The translations under genes and the position numbers were made by a program. Below, in pieces: positions 47,400-55,758 of a DNA stretch of 64,000 bases (within the stretch, counting starts at the first letter, position 1; every line of letters begins with the position of its first letter). Below the pieces are notes generated by a model. That model searched no databases and was not told the DNA's origin. It was given only the letters and a program-made list of their open reading frames with translations. The stretch spans positions 124,001 through 188,000 of the forward strand of contig NZ_JAFMHJ010000002.1 in the NCBI RefSeq assembly GCF_017854565.1, written 5' to 3'. The DNA is from Yoonia sp. (lineage in GTDB: Bacteria > Pseudomonadota > Alphaproteobacteria > Rhodobacterales > Rhodobacteraceae).

Positions 47400-47414
47400 G
47401 CCTAAATTTTAGGC
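47400..47414. promoter_or_regulatory. operator-like palindrome upstream of the Anbu cluster
   Basis: GCCTAAA (47400-47406), T, TTTAGGC (47408-47414) is a perfect 7-base inverted repeat with one central base. It is 70 bases upstream of the ATP-grasp gene start (47329) and about 108 before the divergent CDF gene. The spacer is AT-rich. It fits a dimeric repressor site, but the regulator is unknown. Confidence 0.5.
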
Positions 47415-47522
47415 ATAACGCACCCCCAATGCCCAGCCAATAATACAATCACAAAGTGCCCTTTGCTCTGACAATCGCCCACGATAATGTTAGAACGGCC
47501 CAAACAACTGCGACAGGCCTGA

Positions 47523-48431
47523 ATGACCCACCGCCACGACACCCGCCTGAACTTGTCCGCCGGCGTGCTTTCCGTCGCGGTGGCGCTGGTGCTTGTGCTG
47601 GTCAAACTCTGGGCGCTGGGGCAAACCGGGTCGCTTGCCGTGGCCGCCACACTGGCCGATAGCGCGATGGATCTGATGATGTCGCTGGGCGGGCTGGCCG
47701 CCATCGCCTATGCTGCAAAACCGGCCGACGATGATCACAACTTCGGCCATACCTCCGCCGAGGACCTCGCCGCGTTGGGGCAATCCCTGTTCATCCTGAT
47801 TTCGGCCTGCGTCATCGCGGTTGCCGCGATACTGCGCCTGCTCGATGACACCGTGACCCTGCCCGAACGCGAAGGTCAGGGCATGATCGTCATGGTCTTT
47901 TCCATTGTCGTCACGCTGGGTCTGGTGCTGTGGCAACGGCACGTCGCCCGCCAAACCGGCAACCGCGTAGTCAAAGCAGACAGCCTGCACTATCTCGGCG
48001 ACCTGATCCCGAATGTTGGCGCCTTCATCGCACTTTGGGCTTCGGCCCGCTTTGGGCTTGGTCAAATAGACAGCGTCGTGGCCCTTGGCGCAGCGGCCCT
48101 GCTTGCGGTCGGTGCCCTGCGCATCGGCAAAGGCGCATGGGACGCGCTGATGGACCGACAGGCCGACCCCACGATGATCGCCGAGATCGGCAAGATCGCA
48201 GGCAGCTTCGACGGCGTTCATGGTTTCCACGATCTCAAGACCCGCGTCGCCGGCAGCCGGGTTTTCGTCAACCTGCATATCGAACTGGACGGGTCGCAGA
48301 CACTGGAACAGGCGCATGCGATTGGTGCCGCCCTTCGCCGCGCGATCATCGCCGCCTACCCCCGCGCCGATGTGCTGATCCACAAGGACCCCGTCGGCGT
48401 CGCACGCCACCCCGACGACACCCGACCGTAG
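47523..48431 (+). CDS. cation diffusion facilitator transporter, FieF-like
   Basis: This 302-residue inner-membrane exporter of divalent metals (Zn2+, Fe2+ or related) has six predicted TM helices. The site-A residues are seen in TLADSAMDLMMSLGG (TM2, D-x3-D) and KADSLHYLGDLIPN (TM5, H-x3-D). A cytoplasmic domain follows with HGFHDLKTRVAGSRVFVNLHIELDGSQTLEQAHAIG. A loop histidine motif DDDHNFGHTSAEDLAAL is also present. The metal is not certain. Its TAG stop is part of the repeat element that follows (CCGTAG). Confidence 0.92.
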   Translation: MTHRHDTRLNLSAGVLSVAVALVLVLVKLWALGQTGSLAVAATLADSAMDLMMSLGGLAAIAYAAKPADDDHNFGHTSAEDLAALGQSLFILISACVIAVAAILRLLDDTVTLPEREGQGMIVMVFSIVVTLGLVLWQRHVARQTGNRVVKADSLHYLGDLIPNVGAFIALWASARFGLGQIDSVVALGAAALLAVGALRIGKGAWDALMDRQADPTMIAEIGKIAGSFDGVHGFHDLKTRVAGSRVFVNLHIELDGSQTLEQAHAIGAALRRAIIAAYPRADVLIHKDPVGVARHPDDTRP

Positions 48432-48449
48432 GGCGGGGATTTCCCCGCC
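48424..48449. repeat. GACCGTA-leader hairpin, copy D (diverged)
   Basis: GACCGTAG is followed by GGCGGGGA (48432-48439), TT, TCCCCGCC (48442-48449), a perfect 8-base stem differing in sequence but not in layout from copies A-C. The GTAG of the leader supplies the stop codon of the CDF transporter gene (48429-48431). Confidence 0.6.
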
Positions 48450-48648
48450 TAACCTTAACATCTCGTTCACATTTGAACCGACCGCCACGTTAACCCACGT
48501 GTTGCGTGTAAAACGTACGCACGCGGTATTTACGGGTTCTGCACGCCGCCTTTACGCCGATTTCACCAGCAAAAACGAGCGTTAACAGGTGCTTTGGGGG
48601 GGGCCGCCGATGCACAGGCCGCACCCCCCCACCGCGCGTTGCGTCACC
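48450..48648. other. spacer between converging CDF and M3 peptidase genes
   Basis: No gene is seen. A G8 run (48596-48603) and a C7 run (48624-48630) can pair across an imperfect GCC/GGC inner stem 19-50 bases after the M3 peptidase stop; it lacks a T run, so termination is uncertain. Three TTAAC motifs occur, one within TTAA-N7-TTCAC (48455-48470), a one-mismatch CtrA-like pattern. Confidence 0.35.
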
Positions 48649-50676
48649 TTACGCCGCGCGGTCCAGTCCTCGCCCCTTGAGCAACGCCGCGACGCCCGGC
48701 AAACGCCCCCGGAACGCGGTATAAAGTGCCGCCGCATCGACAGACCCACCCGACGACAAAACCGTCTCCTCCAACCGCTTTGCCACGTCCGTGTCGAACG
48801 GATCACCGGCCTCTTCGAACGCCGCGAACGCATCGGCATCCATCACCTCGGACCACATGTAGCTGTAGTAGCCGCTGGAATACCCGTCGCCCGCAAAAAC
48901 ATGCGCAAAATGCGGCGTCGCGTGGCGCATCCCGATGGCGTGCGGCATCCCCAGACCTTCCAGAATTTCCGCCTGTTTCTGCATCGGATCAGCGGGCGCA
49001 GGCCCGTCATGAAACGCCAGATCCACAAGGGCCGACGCCACATATTCCACCGTCTGGAACCCCATATCGTAGGTCGCCGCACCCAGCATCCGGTTCAGCA
49101 AATCCTCGGGCATCGGCTTGCCGGTCTCGGCATGCGTCGCGAACTCTGCCAACACCTCCGGCACCTCCAGCCAATGCTCATAAAGCTGGCTCGGAAGCTC
49201 CACGAAATCGCGCGCCACCGACGTCCCCGAGATGCTTTCATATGTCACGTCCGACAGCATCTGATGCAGCGCATGTCCGAATTCGTGAAACAATGTGCGG
49301 GCATCGTCATATGACAAAAGCGCGGGCTTTCCGGTCTCTGGTTTGGCGAAATTACACACATTCACCACATGTGGCCGCACATCACCTGACAATCGCTGCT
49401 GGGACCGCATTGCCGAACACCACGCGCCTGACCTCTTTGACCCACGGGCAAAATAATCACCAATAAAAACAGCGGTATGCGTGCCATTTCGCGTCACTTC
49501 CCAAAGCCGCACATCAGCATGATAGACTGGCCCCTCGATCTCTTTGAACGTCAGCCCAAACAGCCGATTGGCACAGGAAAACGCCGCTGCGATCATCCGG
49601 TCCAGTTGCAGATACGGCTTCAGCTCGGCCTCATCCAAATCATGCAGAACCTTGCGGCGTTTCTGCGCATAAAACCGCCAATCCCACGGCTCCAACGGCC
49701 CGTCCCAGCCATCCGCATGCAGCATCCGCGTCAGCACCTCTGCATCCGCCTCAGCCGCCGCTTTTGCAGGCTTCCAGACCTGCATCAACAGGTCGCGCAC
49801 AGCATCCGGAGAGCCGGCCATTTCGGTCTCAAGCTTGTAATCCGCAAAGGTGCCATAGCCCAACAAACCGGCCCGCTGCGCCCGCAGATTCAGCGTTTCC
49901 GCCGCAATTGCGCGGTTGTCTGTCTTGCCGCCATTCGCGCCCCGCGCAACCCACGCCTCATAGGCTTTCTGCCGCAGATCCCGCCGCTCCGAAAACTGCA
50001 AGAACGGCACGATCAGTGACCGCGACAGGGTCACCACCGGGCCGCCCGCATCCTTCTCTGCACCTGCGGCTTTTGCGGTCACAATCGTGAACTCCGGCAG
50101 GCCATCCAGATCATCGGGCCCCAGCTTCATGATCCATTCACGTTCATCTGCTAACAGGTTCTGGGTGAACTCTGTTCCCAGCACCGAAAGCCGCGATTTT
50201 GCCGCACGCAACTGCGCGGCGGCGTCGCCCTCCAGGCGCGCGCCCGACCGTACAAATCCACGCCGGGTCAACATCAGCACGCGCTGCTGTTCATCTGTCA
50301 GGTCAAGCGTTTCACGCGCGTCCCAAATCGCCTCGACCCGCGCGAACAATGCCTTGTTCTCAGATATCTCGGACCCATACGCGCTTAGCTTGGGGGCAAA
50401 GTCACGCTGTAACGCCTCGCGCGCCGGATTACTGTCAGCACCGGCAACGCCGTAAAACGCGCCCAAAATCCTGCCCAGTTTTTCTTCTGCCAATTCAAGA
50501 GGTTCTACCGTATTGGCAAAGGTCGGCTCAGCGGGGTTATCCGTAATATCCGCGATATTTGCACGCGCCTCGGCCAATGCGGCATTGACAGCGGGGGCAT
50601 AATCATCGTCCGTAATCAGATCAAACGGGGGCAACCCAAAGGGCGTGTTCCAGTCGGCAAGCAGCGGGTTTGTCAT
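48649..50676 (-). CDS. M3-family zinc oligopeptidase
   Basis: This cytoplasmic metallopeptidase, 675 residues, resembles oligopeptidase A / dipeptidyl carboxypeptidase and degrades short peptides. The zinc motif is ARTLFHEFGHALHQML (HExxH), with the third ligand Glu expected in FVELPSQLYEHWLEV. Other family stretches are RKVLHDLDEAELKPYLQLDRMIAAAFSCANRLFGLTFKEIEG, VFIGDYFARGSKRSGAWCSAMRSQQ, HFAHVFAGDGYSSGYYSYMWSEVMDADAF. The length is normal. It is preceded by a 192-base spacer. Confidence 0.95.
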   Translation of the reverse strand: MTNPLLADWNTPFGLPPFDLITDDDYAPAVNAALAEARANIADITDNPAEPTFANTVEPLELAEEKLGRILGAFYGVAGADSNPAREALQRDFAPKLSAYGSEISENKALFARVEAIWDARETLDLTDEQQRVLMLTRRGFVRSGARLEGDAAAQLRAAKSRLSVLGTEFTQNLLADEREWIMKLGPDDLDGLPEFTIVTAKAAGAEKDAGGPVVTLSRSLIVPFLQFSERRDLRQKAYEAWVARGANGGKTDNRAIAAETLNLRAQRAGLLGYGTFADYKLETEMAGSPDAVRDLLMQVWKPAKAAAEADAEVLTRMLHADGWDGPLEPWDWRFYAQKRRKVLHDLDEAELKPYLQLDRMIAAAFSCANRLFGLTFKEIEGPVYHADVRLWEVTRNGTHTAVFIGDYFARGSKRSGAWCSAMRSQQRLSGDVRPHVVNVCNFAKPETGKPALLSYDDARTLFHEFGHALHQMLSDVTYESISGTSVARDFVELPSQLYEHWLEVPEVLAEFATHAETGKPMPEDLLNRMLGAATYDMGFQTVEYVASALVDLAFHDGPAPADPMQKQAEILEGLGMPHAIGMRHATPHFAHVFAGDGYSSGYYSYMWSEVMDADAFAAFEEAGDPFDTDVAKRLEETVLSSGGSVDAAALYTAFRGRLPGVAALLKGRGLDRAA

Positions 50677-50868
50677 GGCATATCTCCTTCCCTGTCAAAA
50701 TAGGGCGCGTGCCGCGAACATGCTAGCGCTGCGGCTTCCGTTTCGCAAAATACCAAGACAGTCGCGCCAAAAACTGCGCAAAACAACGCCCTTGGCCAAC
50801 GTGACAGGGCACGGCGGGTATCAACGGGGCGCAATCTCTTGTCAGGTTCACTGCCTGCGCCCGCGTCA

Positions 50869-51927
50869 TCACCGCCCCGCGTGACGCATGCCTTTGCCGC
50901 CACAAACGGCACAGTCCGCACGTGGTTTGACCCCAATCGTGCGCGTCTGCGCATAAAGCGCGTCATAGATCAGCAACCGACCACCCAAATCGGTGCCTGC
51001 GCCGGTAATCACCTTCAACGCCTCAACCGCCATCATTGCACCAATGACCCCGGGCAGCGGACCAATCACGCCCGCTTCGGCGCAACTGGGCACAAGAGAC
51101 GCGTCAGGCACGACCGGGAAAATGCATTCATAACAAGGTGTTCCGCGGGCGGGATCATAAACGCTGATCTGTCCCTCCCATTGCGTCAACGCAGCCGCGA
51201 TCAACGGTTTCTGCTGCATGACGGCTGTGCGGTTCACCAGATAGCGCGTGTTGAAATTGTCCGTCCCGTCAAGGACCAGATCGTAGTCGGCAAACAAGTC
51301 CCCTGCGATCTCGTCGGTCAGGCGCCGATGATAGGGGCGCACGCTCACAAAGGGGTTTTGGGCAACCATCGCCTCGGCTGCGGAATGAACCTTGGCCATG
51401 CCGATGTTGGCGTCGCGGTGAATGATCTGTCGCTGTAAATTGGCGTTTTCAACCAGATCATCGTCAATCACCCCAATCGTGCCGACGCCCGCCGCCGCCA
51501 GATATTGTAGCGCCGGAGACCCAAGCCCCCCCGCGCCCACAACCAGCACCTTGGCATCGCGCAAGGCCTTCTGCCCCGGCCCGCCGACTTCACGCAGGAT
51601 GATATGCCGGGCATAGCGATCAAGTTCGGTGTCGGAAAAGGCACCTGATTTCACACGCGGCACCTCATTCGCAGCGACCCGCGCACGCAACCCGCGCAGC
51701 AACCGCCGATAGCCCCAGACAATCGCGCCAAAGGCAATTATCAGTCCCCAAAGCCCCGCATCCCCACCGGTGGCCTGCCGCAACGGATGCCCGGCAGGCA
51801 AGGTGAACTGCACCAGCATCGCCGCCGCCAGCAGGATCGCAATCATCGTCCAGCGCGCCTGACGCGGCGTGTTCATCGCAACGCCAATCCCCCACAGGAC
51901 GGCGGCCATGGCGCCGACCATAATCAT
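50869..51927 (-). CDS. MoeB/ThiF-family E1-like adenylyltransferase with N-terminal membrane domain
   Basis: E1-like enzymes adenylate the C-terminal Gly-Gly of sulfur carriers (MoaD, ThiS). The 352-residue protein has about three N-terminal TM segments (residues about 3-18, 28-45, 58-75). The adenylation domain follows: [81 protein letters not shown] and PCYECIFP with CAVCGGKG (the two zinc CxxC pairs). [13 protein letters not shown] carries the usual region near the catalytic cysteine. No rhodanese domain is present. It is the last gene of coaBC-dut-moeB, its ATG overlapping the dut stop. Confidence 0.9.
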   Translation of the reverse strand: MIMVGAMAAVLWGIGVAMNTPRQARWTMIAILLAAAMLVQFTLPAGHPLRQATGGDAGLWGLIIAFGAIVWGYRRLLRGLRARVAANEVPRVKSGAFSDTELDRYARHIILREVGGPGQKALRDAKVLVVGAGGLGSPALQYLAAAGVGTIGVIDDDLVENANLQRQIIHRDANIGMAKVHSAAEAMVAQNPFVSVRPYHRRLTDEIAGDLFADYDLVLDGTDNFNTRYLVNRTAVMQQKPLIAAALTQWEGQISVYDPARGTPCYECIFPVVPDASLVPSCAEAGVIGPLPGVIGAMMAVEALKVITGAGTDLGGRLLIYDALYAQTRTIGVKPRADCAVCGGKGMRHAGR

Positions 51928-52379
51928 AGCCCGGTGGACCCAAAACCGCCCGGTCCGCGCACGGTCGCATCCAGAACAGCCACCAGCGCGAATGTCGCCT
52001 GCGCAACCGGCGCGACAACCATCTGTGCAATGCGCATGCCGTGCGTCACCGTAAATTCATCTGATCCCAGATTGATCATGATCACCCCGACAGGCCCACG
52101 ATAGTCGCTGTCGATGGTGCCGGGCGCATTCACCAAAGTCACGCCATGTTTCAGGGCCAGCCCCGAGCGAGGCCTGATCTGCACCTCGAACCCTTCGGGC
52201 GCAGCCATGCGCAATCCCGTCGGGATCAATGCCCGATGGCCCGGCAGCAAGCGCACAGCGCGTTGCTCGGCAAGGTTGGCGCGCAGGTCCGCACCCGCTG
52301 CGCCTGCGGTTTCGTACGCCGGCAGGCCAAGGCCACGATCCGCCGCATCATCCCATTGAAACAGAACCTCCGGCCTCAC
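51924..52379 (-). CDS. dut: dUTP diphosphatase
   Basis: Dut hydrolyses dUTP to dUMP, which keeps uracil out of DNA and feeds dTMP synthesis. The start is GTG at 52379, overlapping the coaBC TGA (GTGA), giving 151 residues. The five trimer motifs are visible: [12 protein letters not shown] (1), [12 protein letters not shown] (2), [20 protein letters not shown] (3), [12 protein letters not shown] (4), [10 protein letters not shown] (5). The coaBC-dut pairing is common in bacteria. Confidence 0.97.
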   Translation of the reverse strand: MRPEVLFQWDDAADRGLGLPAYETAGAAGADLRANLAEQRAVRLLPGHRALIPTGLRMAAPEGFEVQIRPRSGLALKHGVTLVNAPGTIDSDYRGPVGVIMINLGSDEFTVTHGMRIAQMVVAPVAQATFALVAVLDATVRGPGGFGSTGL

Positions 52380-53569
52380 GCGATCGCCCCTGCAATCCGT
52401 TTTGCCAGCGCGGCTGCCACCGCATCCTTGCTCATCCGCGGCCATTCTTCGGCACCATCGTCCGTGATCAACGTCACCGCGTTTTCCGTCCCGCCCATGA
52501 TCCCCGTGGCAGGCGACACATCGTTGGCAATAATCCAGTCACAGCCCTTGCGCTTGCGCTTGGCCGTGGCATGGGCGATCACATCATCCGTTTCCGCCGC
52601 GAACCCAATGACCAGTTGCGGACGCCCCTGTGCCAGCTGCGAAATCGTGGCCAGAATATCGGGGTTTTCGGCAAATTCCAGCGTCGGCAGGCCCGCGCCG
52701 TCTTTCTTGATCTTGCTCTGACCTGCATTAGCCACATGCCAGTCCGCCACAGCCGCCGCAAACACCGCCACAACGGCCAAAGGCGCAGCCTGCACAGCGG
52801 CCAACATCTCGCGCGCGGTTTGGATTTTGACCACCCGCACGCCCAGAGGCGGCGGCACATCGGCGGGGCCCGTGATAAACGTCACATCCGCCCCAAGCGC
52901 CGCCAAAGCCCGCGCAATCGCGGTGCCCTGCGCGCCCGATGACCGGTTCGCGATGTACCGCACCGGGTCGATCGGCTCGTGCGTGGGGCCAGACGTGACC
53001 AGCACATGCCGGCCTTTCAACGGACCATCAGACAGGGCCGCATCGACCGCCGTGACAATCTCGGACACGTCGGCCAACCGGCCCGGCCCGTATTCACCAC
53101 AGGCCATCTCGCCCTCGTTGGGGCCGACAAACAGCACACCATCGCCCTTTAACGCAGCGATATTACGCTGGGTGGCCGGGTGATCCCACATGCGCACATT
53201 CATCGACGGTGCGACCAGAACCTGTGTATCTGTGGCCAGCAACAGCGTCGTGGCCAAATCATTTGCCAGTCCCGCCGCCATCTTGGCCATCAAATCCGCC
53301 GTGGCGGGTGCCACAACAATCAAATCTGCGGCGCGCGACAATTCAATGTGGCCCATTTCGGCCTCATCTGTGAGATCAAAAAGATCCTGATAAACCTTTG
53401 CAGCCGACAAAGCAGACAGGCTCAGCGGTGTGACAAACGCCGCCCCGGCCTGGGTCAGAACCGGCGTCACCCGCGCCCCCCTGTCGCGCAAACGCCGCAC
53501 AAGGTCGAGCGTCTTGAACGCGGCAATCCCGCCGCCCACAATCAAAAGAATATGTTTGTCAGCCAGCAT
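52376..53569 (-). CDS. coaBC: bifunctional phosphopantothenoylcysteine decarboxylase / phosphopantothenate-cysteine ligase
   Basis: CoaBC carries out two steps of coenzyme A synthesis. The CoaC half has [74 protein letters not shown] and [17 protein letters not shown], with the active-site histidine in GHIELS. The CoaB half starts with [27 protein letters not shown] and contains [10 protein letters not shown] and KIKKDG. The 397 residues are family length. Its ribosome-binding GGAG lies in the arm of a strong hairpin (53578-53619). Confidence 0.97.
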   Translation of the reverse strand: MLADKHILLIVGGGIAAFKTLDLVRRLRDRGARVTPVLTQAGAAFVTPLSLSALSAAKVYQDLFDLTDEAEMGHIELSRAADLIVVAPATADLMAKMAAGLANDLATTLLLATDTQVLVAPSMNVRMWDHPATQRNIAALKGDGVLFVGPNEGEMACGEYGPGRLADVSEIVTAVDAALSDGPLKGRHVLVTSGPTHEPIDPVRYIANRSSGAQGTAIARALAALGADVTFITGPADVPPPLGVRVVKIQTAREMLAAVQAAPLAVVAVFAAAVADWHVANAGQSKIKKDGAGLPTLEFAENPDILATISQLAQGRPQLVIGFAAETDDVIAHATAKRKRKGCDWIIANDVSPATGIMGGTENAVTLITDDGAEEWPRMSKDAVAAALAKRIAGAIA

Positions 53570-53577
53570 TTGCTGTC

Positions 53578-53619
53578 TCCGGTATCACTTTGGCTGACAC
53601 TAGGTCAGATGATACCGGA
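53578..53619 (-). promoter_or_regulatory. hairpin covering the coaBC ribosome-binding site
   Basis: On the minus strand the arms TCCGGTATCA and TGATACCGGA (53619-53610 with 53587-53578) form a perfect 10-base stem. An inner CTGAC/GTCAG stem with a 5-base loop is nested inside. The downstream arm contains GGA of the coaBC GGAG Shine-Dalgarno, 8 bases from its ATG. It lies in the 67-base rpoH-coaBC spacer. It has no T run, so a translational switch or a processing signal fits better than a terminator. Confidence 0.6.
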
Positions 53620-53636
53620 AACACAATGACAGGCGG

Positions 53637-54515
53637 TCATGCAAGAAACGCATGGACCTCGGTACTTTGTTGCTCAAGGCTCTTGCGCATCTTGCCGAAG
53701 GCAGCGGCTTCCAACTGGCGCACACGTTCCTTGGACAGACCAAGTTCCGTGCCGATGCTTTCCAGCGTACGCGGATCTTCGCGCAGTTTACGTTCGCGGA
53801 CAATGAACTGTTCGCGATCATTCAGATCGGACAACGCCGTGACCAACCAGTGGCGCAACGTGTCGTTATCGTGGTTGTTCTGCACTGTTTCCGCCGCCTG
53901 CGGGCCGCCATCCTCAAGCGCGTCAATCCATTCACGGCCTTCATCCTCGGCCGATTGGGTCGCGTTCAGCGAAAAGTCGGAGCCCGAAAGACGCCCCTCC
54001 ATCATCTCGACGTCATGCAGCGGCACGCCGATTTCAATCGCAATCATTTCGCGCATGTCGTGACGGTCCAATGTCCGGCCTTCTGCCGCCGCTTCCCTCT
54101 CAAGCCGGGCCTGCACACGGCGCAAATTGAAAAACAATGACTTTTGCGATGATGTCGAACCTGTACGCACCATTGACCAGTTCCGCATCACATAATCCTG
54201 AATGGACGCCTTGATCCACCAGACGGCATAAGTGGAAAAGCGCACACCGCGGTCAGGGTCAAACTTGTCTGCGGCCTTCATCAACCCAACAGAGGCTTCC
54301 TGAATAAGGTCATTCATCGGCGCGCCGTAGCGTTTGAATTTCGACGCCATCGAAATGGCAAGCCGCATGTAGGCCGTGATCAAACGATGCAATGCTTGTT
54401 CGTCGCGCTGATCGCGCCACGCATAGGCCAATGCAAGTTCGGTATCCGCGTCCAGCAGCTCTGCCTTCATGGCAGTCCGTGACAAGGTTTGATCAGAAAA
54501 ACCGGCAACACCCAT
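53637..54515 (-). CDS. rpoH: heat-shock-type sigma factor RpoHII (sigma-32 family)
   Basis: This alternative sigma factor directs stress genes. The start is ATG at 54515 (MGVAGFSDQTLSR) with AAGGAG upstream, 292 residues. Regions seen are YMRLAISMASKFKRYGAPMNDLIQEASVGLMKAADKFDPDRGVRFSTYAVWWIKASIQDYVMRNWSMVRTGSTSSQKSLFFNLRR (region 2 and the RpoH box) and RTLESIGTELGLSKERVRQLEAAAFGKMR (region 4.2). The start and overall sequence match the RpoHII type of Rhodobacteraceae, which serves the singlet-oxygen/photo-oxidative response, rather than RpoHI. Its promoter looks RpoE-dependent. Confidence 0.93.
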   Translation of the reverse strand: MGVAGFSDQTLSRTAMKAELLDADTELALAYAWRDQRDEQALHRLITAYMRLAISMASKFKRYGAPMNDLIQEASVGLMKAADKFDPDRGVRFSTYAVWWIKASIQDYVMRNWSMVRTGSTSSQKSLFFNLRRVQARLEREAAAEGRTLDRHDMREMIAIEIGVPLHDVEMMEGRLSGSDFSLNATQSAEDEGREWIDALEDGGPQAAETVQNNHDNDTLRHWLVTALSDLNDREQFIVRERKLREDPRTLESIGTELGLSKERVRQLEAAAFGKMRKSLEQQSTEVHAFLA

Positions 54516-54564
54516 GTAATTTCTCCTTGATTGCAGACGGTGCATTAACTTTCTTGCTTGTACT

Positions 54565-54593
54565 TGTTACGCAGCAACAAATGAGTTGGATCA
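54565..54593 (-). promoter_or_regulatory. RpoE (ECF)-type promoter of rpoH
   Basis: On the minus strand TGATCC (54593-54588), 18 bases, TAACA (54569-54565) is close to the TGATCC-N18-TAAGA pattern I recall for the RpoE-ChrR sigma factor of Rhodobacter (one mismatch). It ends 49 bases before the rpoH start. In Rhodobacter sphaeroides rpoHII is a known RpoE target, so the position makes biological sense. Confidence 0.6.
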
Positions 54594-54608
54594 AACAAAG
54601 TTGCCTCA

Positions 54609-55133
54609 ATGACATTGCCAAACCTGACATTGGTGCTAGGCGGCGCCGCCTCTGGCAAATCCGCCTATGCGGAACGCCTTGTTTTGCAGGGCACATCTGA
54701 CCCCGTTTATATTGCGACGGCGCAGGTTTTCGATGATGAAATGGCCGCAAAGGTATCACGTCACCGCGATCTGCGCGGCGATGGCTGGACCACAATAGAA
54801 GAGCCGATCAACGTCGCAGGTGCGCTGGAGAAATGCCAGCCAGACCAAGCTGTCCTGATTGATTGCGCCACCTTGTGGCTGACCAATATCATGCTCAACC
54901 AACATGATCTTGCGGGCGAAACCGCAGGGCTGCGCACGGCACTGCGCCGCTGTTCGTGCCCCGTTGTCATTGTCTCGAACGAGGTAGGTCAGGGGATCGT
55001 GCCCGACAACGCCCTGTCACGCAACTTTCGCAACGCGCAAGGCACGCTCAATCAGGTCATCGCGGCCGATGCGGGTCTGGTCGTGGCTGTGATGGCAGGC
55101 TTGCCGCTGGCCCTCAAAGGGACGCTGCCGTGA
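54609..55133 (+). CDS. cobU: adenosylcobinamide kinase / adenosylcobinamide-phosphate guanylyltransferase
   Basis: CobU (CobP) phosphorylates adenosylcobinamide and then transfers GMP to it in cobalamin nucleotide-loop assembly. The 174-residue protein has the P-loop LVLGGAASGKSAYAERL (7-23), VYIATAQVFDDEM, RHRDLRGDGWTTIEEP (guanylylated His region), LIDCATLWLTNIM and IVSNEVGQGIVPDNALSRNFRNAQGTLNQ. Its TGA overlaps the GTG of the phosphatase gene that follows. Confidence 0.95.
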   Translation: MTLPNLTLVLGGAASGKSAYAERLVLQGTSDPVYIATAQVFDDEMAAKVSRHRDLRGDGWTTIEEPINVAGALEKCQPDQAVLIDCATLWLTNIMLNQHDLAGETAGLRTALRRCSCPVVIVSNEVGQGIVPDNALSRNFRNAQGTLNQVIAADAGLVVAVMAGLPLALKGTLP

Positions 55134-55699
55134 CCCGGCTATGGTTGGTACGCCACGGCCCCACCCATGCGAAATCCATGGTTGGCTGGTCCGATCTGCC
55201 GGCAGATCTATCGGATACCGCCGCCATTGCCCGTTTGCGCGCCTATTTGCCCGCCGCCCCTGTCGTCTCGTCCGATCTGATCCGTGCCAGCGCCACGGCA
55301 GATGCCCTGCGCCCTCGGGATAGACTGCCCCATGATCCCGCCCTGCGCGAAATCAACTTTGGCGCATGGGAACTGCGCACCTTTGCCCAGATCGAAGCCG
55401 AGGCGCCGGCCACAATCCGCGCCTATTGGGAAACCCCCGGCGATGTCGCCCCCCCGAACGGTGAATGCTGGAACGCGGTGCGTCGGCGCGTGGATGCCGC
55501 GATCAATGGCCTTCTGGCCTTGGACCACGAAAACCTGATCGTCGTCGGCCACTTTGGCATGATCCTGACGCAGGTGCAGCGCGCCCTTGGCATCGAAGCC
55601 TACGCCGCGTTCGGTCACAAGATCGACAACCTGTCGGTGACAGACCTAGCGTTTGCACACGGTGCATGGACCGTTGGCAAGATCAATCACACCGCGTGA
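55130..55699 (+). CDS. cobC: histidine phosphatase, CobC-like (alpha-ribazole phosphatase)
   Basis: This 189-residue phosphoglycerate-mutase-fold phosphatase starts at GTG 55130, overlapping the cobU stop (GTGA). The RHG motif is LWLVRHGPTHAKSMVGWSDLPADLS, followed by VVSSDLIRASATADAL, REINFGAWELRTFAQIEAE and the second histidine in LIVVGHFGMILTQVQRAL. Coupling to cobU supports the alpha-ribazole-5'-phosphate phosphatase role in B12 synthesis. The RHG family is broad, so the substrate is inferred from context. Confidence 0.87.
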   Translation: MTRLWLVRHGPTHAKSMVGWSDLPADLSDTAAIARLRAYLPAAPVVSSDLIRASATADALRPRDRLPHDPALREINFGAWELRTFAQIEAEAPATIRAYWETPGDVAPPNGECWNAVRRRVDAAINGLLALDHENLIVVGHFGMILTQVQRALGIEAYAAFGHKIDNLSVTDLAFAHGAWTVGKINHTA

Positions 55700-55758
55700 T
55701 GTGTCACATCAAATTTCATCGTTAGGCTGCGGGCCGATGCGCCGCTAGGCTTCCATTC

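Noticed and set aside
50673-50966. 97-codon minus-strand frame across the M3 peptidase start
   Set aside because: Overlaps the good M3 start and the moeB 3' end, with arginine- and cysteine-rich composition typical of a shadow frame.
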